From NCBI GenBank assembly GCA_964434165.1, contig CAYSUS010000097.1:1-27574 (forward strand): 27,574 nucleotides of DNA, read 5' to 3'. The DNA is from CAYSUS01 sp964434165. Its GTDB lineage: Bacteria > Planctomycetota > Planctomycetia > Pirellulales > Thermoguttaceae. Shown here piece by piece: positions 1 to 7,333 of the stretch. Below the pieces are notes generated by a model that was given only the letters and a program-made list of their open reading frames with translations, searched no databases and had not been told where the DNA came from. Positions within the stretch are counted from its first letter, which is position 1. Each line of letters begins with the position of its first letter. The translations under genes were made by a program, and so were the position numbers.

Positions 1-55
1 CGGGCCCCAGGCCGGCCCATAGTGATATTCCTCGACGATCACCGGGGCCGGGGCC

Positions 56-460
56 ATGCTCCACGACCTGGGCAAGCGGCACGTGCCGCCGGCGATCCTC
101 AACAAGCCGGAGCGGCTCACCCCCGACGAGCGGAGTATCGTGCGCCAGCACGTGGACGCCGGGTTCGAAGAGCTCTGCATGCGGGACGACGTGGAGTGGA
201 GCCAGCTTGCGATGGTCTATCAGCACCACGAGCGCTTGAACGGACGGGGGTACCCGGTGGGACTGGTGCTCGACGAGATCCACCCCTGGGCGCGGATCTG
301 CGCCATCGCCGACGTGTTCGACGCCCTTACCTCCGCCCGGCCCTACCGGCGCGCCGATCCCCTGGACGACGTGCTGGAGTACCTACAGGATCGCGCAGGG
401 ACGGATTTTGACCGGGAGATGGTACGATGCTGGGTGACGAGGCTGCACGCAGTGAACTGA
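56..460 (+). CDS. HD-GYP domain c-di-GMP phosphodiesterase, N-terminally truncated copy
   Basis: This is the C-terminal part of an HD-GYP protein, a family that hydrolyses cyclic di-GMP. The fragment begins at the HD motif (LHDLGKRH) and keeps the HHERLNGRGYP signature and the IADVFDALTSARPYR block. It aligns without gaps to the C-terminal half of the complete copy at 12584-13561. Tandem stop codons (TAG at 20-22, TGA at 23-25) block this frame upstream, so the first His of the HD domain and the whole N-terminal domain are missing. Either the gene is broken just inside the window or the left edge is an assembly end. ATG 56 has no Shine-Dalgarno, so it may not be a true start. The last 34 bases overlap the PilZ gene, as in the second copy. 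Family assignment is firm; activity is doubtful. Confidence 0.75.
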   Translation: MLHDLGKRHVPPAILNKPERLTPDERSIVRQHVDAGFEELCMRDDVEWSQLAMVYQHHERLNGRGYPVGLVLDEIHPWARICAIADVFDALTSARPYRRADPLDDVLEYLQDRAGTDFDREMVRCWVTRLHAVN

Positions 461-873
461 TCGACGCCCTGGGCGCCTGCCGCTGCACGGTTCGGCTCCC
501 CAAGGAGTGGTTCGACTTCTTCGAGAAATCGGGGCCGGTGCCAGCCGAGTTCGGCGACAAGCGCCGCTTCCCCCGCGTCCACTTGCGCGCCCATGCCGCC
601 CTGCACTACCGGCAGACGTTTCCCTCCCTGCCGCGGCCGGACCACTGGTACAAGGTCTATACGAAGGACATCTCGCGCTGCGGCATGGCCTTTCTTCACG
701 GCGAGCAGCTCTTTCCGCGCGAGCGCATGACCGTGCTCCTGCCCGACGGCAGCAGCCAGCCCCTGGAGGTCGTGCGATGCCGGCGCGTGGGGCCAAGGTG
801 CTACGAGATCGGGGCCCGCTTCGTCGCCACGGTGGTCCAGAGCGACCGGGCCGCGCGATCCGACGCGTCGTGA
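427..873 (+). CDS. PilZ domain protein (c-di-GMP receptor), copy 1
   Basis: A 148-residue single-domain PilZ protein. PilZ domains bind cyclic di-GMP through an RxxxR motif and a later D/NxSxxG motif. Here they are seen as RRFPR, around residue 40, and DISRCG, in the middle, followed by a typical beta-barrel end (LEVVRCRRVG, RCYEIGARFVA). No membrane segment or second output domain is seen, so it probably acts as a cytoplasmic adaptor. The start lies inside the 3' end of the HD-GYP gene (34-base overlap in another frame), which suggests translational coupling of the enzyme that removes c-di-GMP and a protein that senses it. The paralogue at 13528-13983 has the same overlap. The target of the adaptor is unknown. 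Confidence 0.88.
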   Translation: MLGDEAARSELIDALGACRCTVRLPKEWFDFFEKSGPVPAEFGDKRRFPRVHLRAHAALHYRQTFPSLPRPDHWYKVYTKDISRCGMAFLHGEQLFPRERMTVLLPDGSSQPLEVVRCRRVGPRCYEIGARFVATVVQSDRAARSDAS

Positions 874-925
874 GCGATTGCTCGGTCACGGATCCTTCGC
901 GCCCCACGCTTGTCCGCGTGCCGCA

Positions 926-954
926 TTGCCGAAGCGTCCCGGGCCGGATAGAAC
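926..954 (+). promoter_or_regulatory. weak sigma70-like promoter candidate before the SDR gene
   Basis: TTGCCG at 926-931 and TAGAAC at 949-954 are 17 bases apart, each matching four of six consensus positions. They lie in the 140-base gap between the PilZ gene and the SDR gene, about 60 bases before the SDR start. The gap holds no other recognisable feature. This is weak by sequence alone. Confidence 0.28.
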
Positions 955-1013
955 GAACGGGTTCGTCACGGTTTCCCCAGTCGCTTGCCTTCCCCAACCC
1001 GCGGCTGCTCCGC

Positions 1014-1787
1014 ATGAGCCATCTCGCATCGCAGCAGCTCCGCGACCGCCTCGCCGTGGTGACCGGCGCGTCGAGCGGGATCGGCCGGGCCATCGCCGTG
1101 GAACTGGCCGCGGCGGGGGCCGACGTCTTCGTCCATGGCGGAAGGAACCGCCAGGGGGCCGAGGACACGGCGGAGACCGTCCGGCAGCAGGGCGCCTCGG
1201 TCCGTCTCGTCCTGGCCGATCTGGCCGATCCCGACCAGCAGGGCCGGCTGGTGGAACAGGCCTGGGCCTGGCAGGGCAAGGTGGACATCTGGATCAACAA
1301 CGCCGGCGTCGATCTGCTCACGGGCGAGGCCGCGTCCTGGCCGTTCGCGCGCAAGCTCCAGGCCTTGCTTGAGGTCGACGTGGCGGCCACGGTCCATCTG
1401 GCGCGGGCAGCCGGCCGGCGCATGCAAGAGGCGCGTAGCGGCGTGATCCTGAACATGGGCTGGGACGGCGCCGATCGGGGCATGGCCGGCGACAGCGGCG
1501 AGTTGTTCGCCACGGCCAAAGGTGCGATCATGGCCTTCACCCGGAGCCTCGCCCGATCGCTGGCCCCCGAGGTCCGCGTGAACTGCCTGGCCCCGGGCTG
1601 GATCAAGACGGCCTGGGGCCAAGGGGCCTCGGAAGACTGGCAGCGCCGCGCGGTGGCGGAGAGCCTGCTCGGCCGCTGGGGCACACCCGAGGACGTGGCG
1701 GCCGTGGCCCGATTCCTGGTCTCGCCGGCGGCCTCGTTCATCACCGGCCAGATCGTGGAGATCAACGGAGGATTCGCCGGGGGGTGA
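1014..1787 (+). CDS. SDR-family (short-chain dehydrogenase-like) protein lacking the catalytic Ser/Tyr
   Basis: A 257-residue Rossmann-fold protein of the classical SDR length. The NAD(P)-binding TGASSGIG motif is at residues 17-24 and NNAG at 95-98. In the catalytic region the usual Ser falls on a Gly149-Trp150 pair, and the YxxxK motif reads FATAK, so Tyr is Phe165 while Lys169 is kept. The protein may bind dinucleotide but do different or no chemistry. ATG 1014 was chosen because the Rossmann motif then sits at the usual position; the frame is open upstream but the extra sequence has no SDR features. The stop overlaps the GTG at 1784 of the next gene, so it belongs to the operon with the DHPS-like protein, PabB and PabA. 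A pterin-reductase-like role (compare FolM/PTR1, also SDRs) is inference. Confidence 0.85.
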   Translation: MSHLASQQLRDRLAVVTGASSGIGRAIAVELAAAGADVFVHGGRNRQGAEDTAETVRQQGASVRLVLADLADPDQQGRLVEQAWAWQGKVDIWINNAGVDLLTGEAASWPFARKLQALLEVDVAATVHLARAAGRRMQEARSGVILNMGWDGADRGMAGDSGELFATAKGAIMAFTRSLARSLAPEVRVNCLAPGWIKTAWGQGASEDWQRRAVAESLLGRWGTPEDVAAVARFLVSPAASFITGQIVEINGGFAGG

Positions 1788-1819
1788 TTCACCCTTGCGC
1801 CAAGCCGTCGCCAGACAGC

Positions 1820-3259
1820 ATGTCCCGCGAGCACTACCATTTCGTCACCGGGCGGCTTGCCGCGGCCTCGCTCCGCCGCGTGGTCGAGTCGCTGTCCCAG
1901 AAGCTCGGCTTCGACTACTCGATCGGCGTGATGCCGATCACCGTGGCCGCGCTGATGACCCCCAAGTGGATCGCCCGGCATTTGGAGGTCCCCGCGCAAG
2001 CCACGCGGGTCATGGTGCCGGGCTACTGCGCGGACGACCTGGGGCCGATCGCGACGGCGACCGGGCTGCCGGTCGAGCGCGGGCCTCGCGACCACCGCCA
2101 ACTCCCCGAGCACTTCGGCCACCAGGCCGACCGGTCGGACTACGGGGCCTATGACATCGAGATCCTGGCCGAGATCAACCACGCCCCGCGGCTCTCGCTC
2201 GATCAGATCGTGGACCGGGCGAAGCGCTTCGCCGCGGACGGGGCCGACGTGATCGACCTGGGCTGCGATCCCCAAGGCGAGTGGCGCGGCGTGGGTGATG
2301 CCGTTCGCGCCCTGCGCGACTCGGGCCTGCGCGTGTCGATCGACAGTTACAGCCCGGCCGAGATCGCCCCGGCCGCGCGCGCCGGCGCGGACCTGGTGCT
2401 CTCGGTCAACGCCACCAACCGCGAGCACGCAAGCGATTGGGGCTGCGAAGTGGTGGCCGTGCCCGACAGCCCGGAGTCGCTCGATGGGCTCGAGGAGACG
2501 CTCGCCGTGCTGGACGGGGCAGAGGTGCGGTATCGTGTCGACCCGATCCTCAATCCGATCGGCTTCGGCTTCTCCGAGAGCCTGGGCCGCTACCTCGAGG
2601 CACGGCGGCGATGGCCCGAGGCCGAGATGCTGATGGGCATTGGCAATCTCACCGAACTGACCGACGCAGATTCGGCAGCGATCAACGTCCTTCTGTTGGG
2701 CTTCTGCCAGGAGCAAGGGATCCGCAGCGTGCTCTCCACGCAGGAGATCGCCTGGGCCCGGTCCTGTGTGAAGGAACTCGATCGCGCGCGGCGCCTGGTG
2801 CATTACGCCATCACCCACGGTGTGCTGCCGAAGCACCTGGAGCCGGGCCTGGTGATGCTCCGCGATCCAGAGGTCCTTCAGTTCGGGCGCGAGGCCCTGG
2901 ACGAGCTGGCCGCGGCGATCAAGGACCACTCCTACCGCATCTTCGTCGAAGAGGGCAGGATCCACCTGGTCGGAGCCAGGCTCCACGTGGAGGGGACCGA
3001 CGCCTTCAGCCTGTGGGAGGAGCTTGTGCCCCAGGCCCCGGCCGAGGTGACGCCTTCGCACGCCTTCTACCTCGGCTACGAGATGGCCAAGGCCGTGACG
3101 GCCCTGACCCTCGGCAAGAACTACCGCCAGGACGAGGCCTTGAACTGGGGCATGCTGACCGTGCCGGAGCTGACGCGCCGCGAGCGCCGGGCGAGGCGTA
3201 TGTCGCGGCAAGACGACCGGCGCGACGACAAGAGTGAGGGTAGGGAGGATCGCGATTGA
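1820..3259 (+). CDS. dihydropteroate synthase-like protein (DUF6513/TIGR00284 type)
   Basis: A 479-residue protein like the archaeal 'dihydropteroate synthase-related' family (TIGR00284), also found in planctomycetes and methylotrophs within tetrahydromethanopterin gene sets. An N-terminal DUF6513-like part (HFVTGRLA, then MPITVAALMTPKWIARHL) is followed by a DHPS-like TIM barrel with EINHAP, DVIDLGCDP, VSIDSYSPAEI, DPILNPIGFGFSES and MGIGNLTELTDADS. The C-terminus is a very charged Arg/Asp tail. In classical DHPS the reaction joins a pterin pyrophosphate to p-aminobenzoate; for this family an analogous step in methanopterin synthesis is proposed. The next two genes make the p-aminobenzoate precursor, which fits. 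ATG 1820 puts the conserved part at the N-terminus. GTG 1784, which overlaps the upstream stop and has GGAGG about 12 bases before it, is a possible alternative adding 12 residues. Confidence 0.85.
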   Translation: MSREHYHFVTGRLAAASLRRVVESLSQKLGFDYSIGVMPITVAALMTPKWIARHLEVPAQATRVMVPGYCADDLGPIATATGLPVERGPRDHRQLPEHFGHQADRSDYGAYDIEILAEINHAPRLSLDQIVDRAKRFAADGADVIDLGCDPQGEWRGVGDAVRALRDSGLRVSIDSYSPAEIAPAARAGADLVLSVNATNREHASDWGCEVVAVPDSPESLDGLEETLAVLDGAEVRYRVDPILNPIGFGFSESLGRYLEARRRWPEAEMLMGIGNLTELTDADSAAINVLLLGFCQEQGIRSVLSTQEIAWARSCVKELDRARRLVHYAITHGVLPKHLEPGLVMLRDPEVLQFGREALDELAAAIKDHSYRIFVEEGRIHLVGARLHVEGTDAFSLWEELVPQAPAEVTPSHAFYLGYEMAKAVTALTLGKNYRQDEALNWGMLTVPELTRRERRARRMSRQDDRRDDKSEGREDRD

Positions 3260-4710
3260 CCGCCGATGTCCGCTTTCCCCTCGTTTGCGAACTCGCGCCT
3301 CCGCTGCGGGCCGAGGACGTCTTTCTCCGCCTGGCCGCTCTGCCACACTGCCTGTTCCTGGATAGCGCCCTGCGCGATCCGCGCTTGGGGCGTTACTCGT
3401 TCGTGGCCGCCGATCCGTTCGATTACATCGAGATCCCGGTCGAAGGCCCAGACGGGTTGGCTGAGCTGGCCAGGCGTCTCGACGGACATCGGGGACAGCG
3501 TCATCCTGACCTCCCGCCATTCCAAGGCGGGGCGGCCGGCCTGTTGAGCTACGATCTTGGCCGCCAACTGGAGCGCCTGCCTGCGCCGGCCATCGACGAG
3601 TTCCGCGTCCCAGCCATCGCCCTGGGGCTCTACGACGTGGTGGTGGCTTTTGACCACGTTCAGAATCGCGCCTGGATCGTTTCCCAGGGGTTCCCCGAGA
3701 CGATGGCCAGCGCGCGTGGCGAGCGGGCCGGGGCGCGACTGGAACAGATGCTCCGGTGGCTGGAGGGTGACACGATCATCGAGTCGGGCGAAACACCGGC
3801 CGACCCCCTTTGCGCCCAACCGCCTGAGGCTGAAGCGGCTCCGCAATACCGCGTTCGCGGCCCCGCCGGGCTTGCGAGCAACTTCGACGAGCCGGGCTAC
3901 CTCCGCGCGGTCGAGCGGGTGATCGAGTACATCCGCGCGGGCGACGCGTTCCAGGTGAATCTCGCCCACCGCCTGCTCCGCCGGGCAAGCGGATCGCCGG
4001 TCGACCTCTACCTGCGGCTCCGCCAGCGCAACCCGGCCCCGTTCGCCGGCTACTTCGACCTGGGCGAGTTGCAGATCGCCAGTGCGTCGCCCGAGCGGTT
4101 CCTCCGGGTTACCGACGGCCTGGTCGAAGCCCGGCCCATCAAGGGCACGCACCGCCGCACCGCCCGGCCCGAGGCCGACCTGTTCGCCGGCGAGGTGCTG
4201 CTGGCCAGCGAAAAGGACCGGGCCGAGAACGTGATGATCGTCGACCTGTTGCGCAACGACCTCTCGCGTGTGTGCCTGCCCGAGAGCGTTCGCGTCACGC
4301 AGCTTTGCGGGCTTGAGGTCTACCAGTACGTGCAGCATCTCGTCTCGGCCGTGTGCGGACGCCTGCGCGAAGGCAAGACCGCGGTGGACCTCGTGCGCGC
4401 GGCCTTTCCCGGCGGGTCGATCACCGGGGCGCCCAAGGTGCGGGCCATGGAGATCATTGCCGAGCTCGAGCCGACCGCGCGCGGCCCCTACTGCGGCTCG
4501 CTGGGATACTTCGGCTTCGACGGGGCGATGGACCTGAGCATCCTCATTCGCACCATCACGGCCGGGCGCGGCTGGTGGCAGGCCCCGGTCGGCGGCGGCA
4601 TCACCGCCCGGTCCGACCCGCGTCGCGAGTATGAAGAGACGTGGCATAAGGCTGAAGGTTTGCTTCGCGGGATGGCGATTGGTCGGTCTGAAGGCAGGTC
4701 TAGTGAATAG
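3256..4710 (+). CDS. pabB: aminodeoxychorismate synthase component I (PabB)
   Basis: A 484-residue chorismate-utilising enzyme that converts chorismate with ammonia to 4-amino-4-deoxychorismate, the precursor of p-aminobenzoate. The N-terminal domain spans about residues 1-160; the catalytic domain has ASPERFL, PIKGTHRR, ENVMIVDLLRND, FPGGSITGAPK and a C-terminal GGGITARSDP. The PIKGT motif, with Lys296, distinguishes PabB from anthranilate synthase TrpE, which has PIAGT. The start is TTG at 3256, overlapping the previous stop as TTGA, with GGGAGGA (3243-3249) six bases upstream, a convincing ribosome site. PabA follows 18 bases downstream. In this cluster the product probably feeds the DHPS-like protein. 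It could also serve folate synthesis. Confidence 0.93.
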   Translation: MTADVRFPLVCELAPPLRAEDVFLRLAALPHCLFLDSALRDPRLGRYSFVAADPFDYIEIPVEGPDGLAELARRLDGHRGQRHPDLPPFQGGAAGLLSYDLGRQLERLPAPAIDEFRVPAIALGLYDVVVAFDHVQNRAWIVSQGFPETMASARGERAGARLEQMLRWLEGDTIIESGETPADPLCAQPPEAEAAPQYRVRGPAGLASNFDEPGYLRAVERVIEYIRAGDAFQVNLAHRLLRRASGSPVDLYLRLRQRNPAPFAGYFDLGELQIASASPERFLRVTDGLVEARPIKGTHRRTARPEADLFAGEVLLASEKDRAENVMIVDLLRNDLSRVCLPESVRVTQLCGLEVYQYVQHLVSAVCGRLREGKTAVDLVRAAFPGGSITGAPKVRAMEIIAELEPTARGPYCGSLGYFGFDGAMDLSILIRTITAGRGWWQAPVGGGITARSDPRREYEETWHKAEGLLRGMAIGRSEGRSSE

Positions 4711-4728
4711 TCGCTGACGGAAGGTCTC

Positions 4729-5388
4729 ATGCTCCTGTTGATCGACAACTACGACAGCTTCGTCCACAACCTGGCGCGGTACTTCGCGCGCCTGGGGCAT
4801 GAGGCGCGCGTGGTGCGGAATACGGAGATCGACGTGGCGCACGCGAGGGCGATGCGGCCTGAGGGGCTGGTGCTCTCGCCCGGGCCGTGCACGCCGCGCG
4901 AGGCGGGCTGCTCGATCGAGCTGGTGCGGGCGCTCTATCGCGAGGTGCCCCTCTTGGGCATCTGCCTGGGGCACCAGACGATCGCCGAGGCCTTGGGCGG
5001 GCGCGTGGTACGCGGCGAGCCGGTCCACGGCCGCGCCTCGCCCATCGAGCATGACGGGCGTGGCGTGTTCGCGGGCCTGCCCAATCCGCTCTCCGCCTGC
5101 CGCTACCACTCGCTGGTCGTTGAGGAGGCCTCGCTGCCTGGGGACCTGGAGGTCTCCGCGCGAACGCCCGACGGGGTGGTCATGGCCCTCCGCCGCCGAG
5201 AACTGCCCGTGGTGGGCCTCCAGTTCCACCCCGAGTCGATCCTCACCGACTGGGGCTACGCCCTCTTGGCCAATTGGCTCCGCATCGCTGGACTGGCAGT
5301 CCCCGAGTCGCTGCCGGGAATCGAAGACGAGCTGGCCCCCTCACCCAGCCCCAACCGCACTCGGCCGACAGGGCCCGTGACGTTCTAA
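4729..5388 (+). CDS. pabA: aminodeoxychorismate synthase component II (PabA, glutamine amidotransferase)
   Basis: A 219-residue class I glutamine amidotransferase that releases ammonia from glutamine for PabB. It begins with the typical LLIDNYDSFVHNL, has the oxyanion segment LSPGPCTP, the nucleophile Cys79 in GICLGHQ, and the catalytic His167 and Glu169 in QFHPES. Length is normal for the family apart from about 20 extra Pro/Ser-rich residues at the C-terminus. The gene lies 18 bases after pabB with a GGAAGG site upstream of ATG 4729. Family members are also called TrpG and can serve anthranilate synthase. Here the partner is a PabB, so PabA is the better name, but dual use cannot be excluded. 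Confidence 0.92.
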   Translation: MLLLIDNYDSFVHNLARYFARLGHEARVVRNTEIDVAHARAMRPEGLVLSPGPCTPREAGCSIELVRALYREVPLLGICLGHQTIAEALGGRVVRGEPVHGRASPIEHDGRGVFAGLPNPLSACRYHSLVVEEASLPGDLEVSARTPDGVVMALRRRELPVVGLQFHPESILTDWGYALLANWLRIAGLAVPESLPGIEDELAPSPSPNRTRPTGPVTF

Positions 5389-5427
5389 TCCCCTTTGGAC
5401 TGCGGCGATGAATCGGCGCACTCCAGA

Positions 5428-5841
5428 TCACGCGGTGCGCTTCGCGACGAAGGCCGAGTGCTCGGGCGTGTTGACACCCTGCTCAGGCGTGCGAAGCATG
5501 GCGGGACGGTCCTCGCGCAGCAGACAAGGCGCGTCGAGCCACAATCCGGGGAGCACGCGCCATACGAGGTACGCGCGCACGCCGTGGCGGCGATAGACGT
5601 TGAGCTTCTGATGCAGATCGCAGGCAGCGCTGGACGCCGCGACTTCGGCAACCAGCTCCGGGGCGCCTTCCAGGTGTCCTTCGTAACGGACGGCAGTCGG
5701 AATGAAGACCACGCCGTCGATGAGTTCCGCCTTGTTCAACCCAGGCATGGCCGCGTACCGGCGTTCGAACTCGGACCGGGCCAGCCGGTCGCCGTTCTCC
5801 AGGGGCGGAATCGAGTGGAAGAGATCAGCCGCGGTGGCCAT
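5428..5841 (-). pseudogene. Uma2-family (DUF820) endonuclease-like gene with two internal in-frame deletions
   Basis: The 137-residue reading frame matches the planctomycete Uma2 pattern in three separate blocks. Residues 1-53 are the N-terminal part (ERRYAAMPGLNKAELIDGVVF up to VRY). Residues 54-96 are the EGAPELVAEVAASSAACDLHQKLNVYRRHGV block up to the VWRV strand. Residues 97-137 are the tail (LPGLWLDAPCLL ... TPEHSAFVAK). In full-length Uma2 proteins, about 190-220 residues, an additional stretch with the His and the PD of the PD-(D/E)xK-like site lies between blocks one and two, and another between blocks two and three. Both are missing, at junctions near 5682 and 5553, without loss of frame. 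The start (ATG 5841) has a good GGGAG site. It may still be translated, but the nuclease site is incomplete, so I call it a remnant. It is convergent with pabA, 39 bases away. Confidence 0.72.
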
Positions 5842-6303
5842 GGTCGTGCTCCCTTGCTGGATTCAGCCTGGCCCCGGTGCGCGTCGGTGGCAAGGTCGGT
5901 GCGGTCGCCGATCCGGGCCTGGAATCCGCGTCCGGGCACGGCGCCCTGGGTGCGAGCCACCCTCTGTGCGGGGGTGAAACTACCCGACCCGTGAGCTTTT
6001 GATGAGGGAATTGACATGGGCCCCGCAGCCGAGTATGGTGGGGCTGTAGCGCGTGGAACGTGGACGGAACAGCACGTGGCTGCCACCATTCCCGCCCGTG
6101 CAGTTGGTGATACTGCACGTCGTATCCTGCCTCTGAGCTTGCGATCTCTTGGGGCCGCGATTGAGGCATCGCGGGCGCGTGCCCAACGGATCGGCCTTTC
6201 GGTGGCGCGGGCGTTTTCGCGCCGCCGCAACCTTGCCAGCAACAGCGCTGCCGTTGAGTCGGCAGTGGCGGCTTCGGCTCGACCGCTTCCCTGAGAACAC
6301 ACC
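5842..6303. other. 462-base intergenic region
   Basis: This region lies between the divergent Uma2 remnant and the small Ala-rich gene. It holds the promoter-like site at 6011-6039. An open frame at 6016-6294 has a GAGGG upstream, but its composition is Ala/Arg-rich without family features and the promoter-like hexamer overlaps its start, so I do not call a gene. Otherwise I see nothing. Confidence 0.5.
6011..6039 (+). promoter_or_regulatory. sigma70-like promoter for the small Ala-rich gene
   Basis: A perfect -35 TTGACA at 6011-6016 is followed after exactly 17 bases by TATGGT at 6034-6039. Transcription would begin near 6046 and leave a leader of about 260 bases before the ATG at 6304. A very similar arrangement lies at 6970-6998 before the TPR gene. 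Confidence 0.45.
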
Positions 6304-6705
6304 ATGAGTTCCGAGACGACCGCCCAGAACGGGGCGCAGCCTTGCGCTCCGGCCGTCGCTCCGGCCGCGGCAAAGCAGGCGGAATCGCCCCAGAAGACGC
6401 TGCGCGGCGAATCGGATCGCGCGGCCCGGCAGGCGCGTGCGGCGACGGCGGCGGCAGCCGAGTCGGCCGAGGAGGCCGACCGGGCAGCCGGCGAGGCCCA
6501 GCAGGCGGCCGAGGCCGCCCGAGCGACCTTGAGGGCCCTGGAGAGCCTGGACGTGCCGCGGGCCGTGGCCGAGACGGTGCGCGAGGCGGCCCAGCGGGCG
6601 GCGACCGATGCAGCCAGGCAGGCGGCCGGTCCGGCGGCCCGCGCCGCGGCCGAACTGGCGGCCAGAGAGGCCGCGGAGGAGGCGGTTCGAAACATGCGGG
6701 GCTGA
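6304..6705 (+). CDS. small alanine-rich coiled-coil protein
   Basis: A 133-residue protein built almost wholly from Ala, Glu, Arg and Gln, expected to be one long helix or coiled coil from about residue 35 to the end. No signal peptide, membrane segment or catalytic motif is visible. Its composition and phrases such as AREAAEEA and AAEEADRAAGEA resemble the N-terminal coiled coil of the large TPR protein encoded 628 bases downstream, so it may be a stand-alone partner or a duplicated fragment of that region. Codon third positions are G/C, as in the neighbours. The gene is followed by a strong hairpin terminator and preceded by a promoter-like site, so it appears to be its own transcription unit. 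Function is unknown; the low-complexity sequence makes family assignment unsafe. Confidence 0.6.
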   Translation: MSSETTAQNGAQPCAPAVAPAAAKQAESPQKTLRGESDRAARQARAATAAAAESAEEADRAAGEAQQAAEAARATLRALESLDVPRAVAETVREAAQRAATDAARQAAGPAARAAAELAAREAAEEAVRNMRG

Positions 6706-6728
6706 GCAGGCCCTCCCAAATCTCTCCA

Positions 6729-6776
6729 CCGGGCTTCCCAAACTTCTCCCCCCAAGAAGCCTTACGGGAAGCCCGG
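6729..6776 (+). terminator. hairpin terminator after the small Ala-rich gene
   Basis: A perfect 11-base inverted repeat, CCGGGCTTCCC at 6729-6739 and GGGAAGCCCGG at 6766-6776, encloses a smaller nested hairpin (CTTCT 6743-6747 with AGAAG 6755-6759). A T-rich run (TGTCTTTTCTT) follows immediately. It starts 23 bases after the stop of the 6304-6705 gene. Confidence 0.65.
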
Positions 6777-6969
6777 TGTCTTTTCTTGCCGCGGTCGGTT
6801 CTTGCCGGCACGGCGTCTCCCGCCAACGTGCGGGCATCCCAGCGCGGGCCGAGACGCCGCCGCGGCCAATCCCCCACCTCCAGGCCGCGGTAGCGGGAAG
6901 CATCGCATCAACCGTTCTGGACGAGGGTCTACCGGCCTGGCACGGGGTCTTCGTCCAAGCCCCACGTGT

Positions 6970-6998
6970 TTGACACCCCCGAGCCGCTCGACTAAGGT
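6970..6998 (+). promoter_or_regulatory. sigma70-like promoter for the TPR gene
   Basis: TTGACA at 6970-6975 is followed after 17 bases by TAAGGT at 6993-6998. The first, second and last bases of the -10, the most important ones, are kept. The predicted start of transcription (about 7005) falls inside the palindrome at 7002-7025. Confidence 0.42.
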
Positions 6999-7001
6999 GA
7001 T

Positions 7002-7025
7002 GGAAAAGGTGGGCTCACCTTTTCC
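7002..7025. promoter_or_regulatory. perfect 10-base palindrome at the predicted transcription start (operator or 5' hairpin)
   Basis: GGAAAAGGTG (7002-7011) and CACCTTTTCC (7016-7025) are exact reverse complements around the four bases GGCT. The position directly behind a -10 hexamer suits a repressor operator or a stabilising hairpin at the mRNA 5' end. The A- and T-rich arms would also suit a bidirectional terminator, but the GC core is short for that. Confidence 0.45.
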
Positions 7026-7333
7026 TAGTCTTGGCCCGGTCGTAAGCGCGTCGCAGGAATAGGGGGTTGTGACGCGAGGTCGCGCGGCGGCCCTTTTCTC
7101 GCAGGGCTGCGCCCGTCCGAGCGGAGTGTTCCCGAGGTCTTCCTCCGGGGGGTTTCTACCGAATTGCAGTGGGTTGCCGTCCCGCGTCGCGCTGCGCGCG
7201 ACCGGGAGGAGAGCGCCATTACTGAAGCGACCCGTCGTGGACGATCGGCTGCCGGGCGCGACCCGTCGCGGCTGGCAGCCGTAACGTCTGCGCCATCGCA
7301 CGTGCGTATCTTAGCCAGGCTCGAGGTGTCCAG

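Larger units (their letters stand above)
6706..7333. other. 628-base intergenic region before the TPR gene
   Basis: It contains a terminator hairpin (6729-6776), a promoter-like site (6970-6998) and a 10-base perfect palindrome (7002-7025), each listed separately. From the palindrome to the TPR start there is a leader of about 300 bases. Open frames here lack family features or ribosome sites, so I call no gene. Confidence 0.5.

Noticed and set aside
383..3520. Long minus-strand open frame of 1045 codons opposite the HD-GYP to pabB region.
   Set aside because: It runs antisense to several well-identified genes, has only Arg/Gly/Pro/Leu-rich low-information sequence, and is explained by high GC.
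6016..6294. Possible 92-residue gene before the Ala-rich gene.
   Set aside because: There is a GAGGG upstream, but the start overlaps a perfect TTGACA hexamer and the product has no recognisable feature.
6729..6776. The 11-base inverted repeat as a further attC-like site.
   Set aside because: It lacks the GAAC/GTTC boxes, is too short, and has a T-rich tail after it, so a terminator is the better reading.
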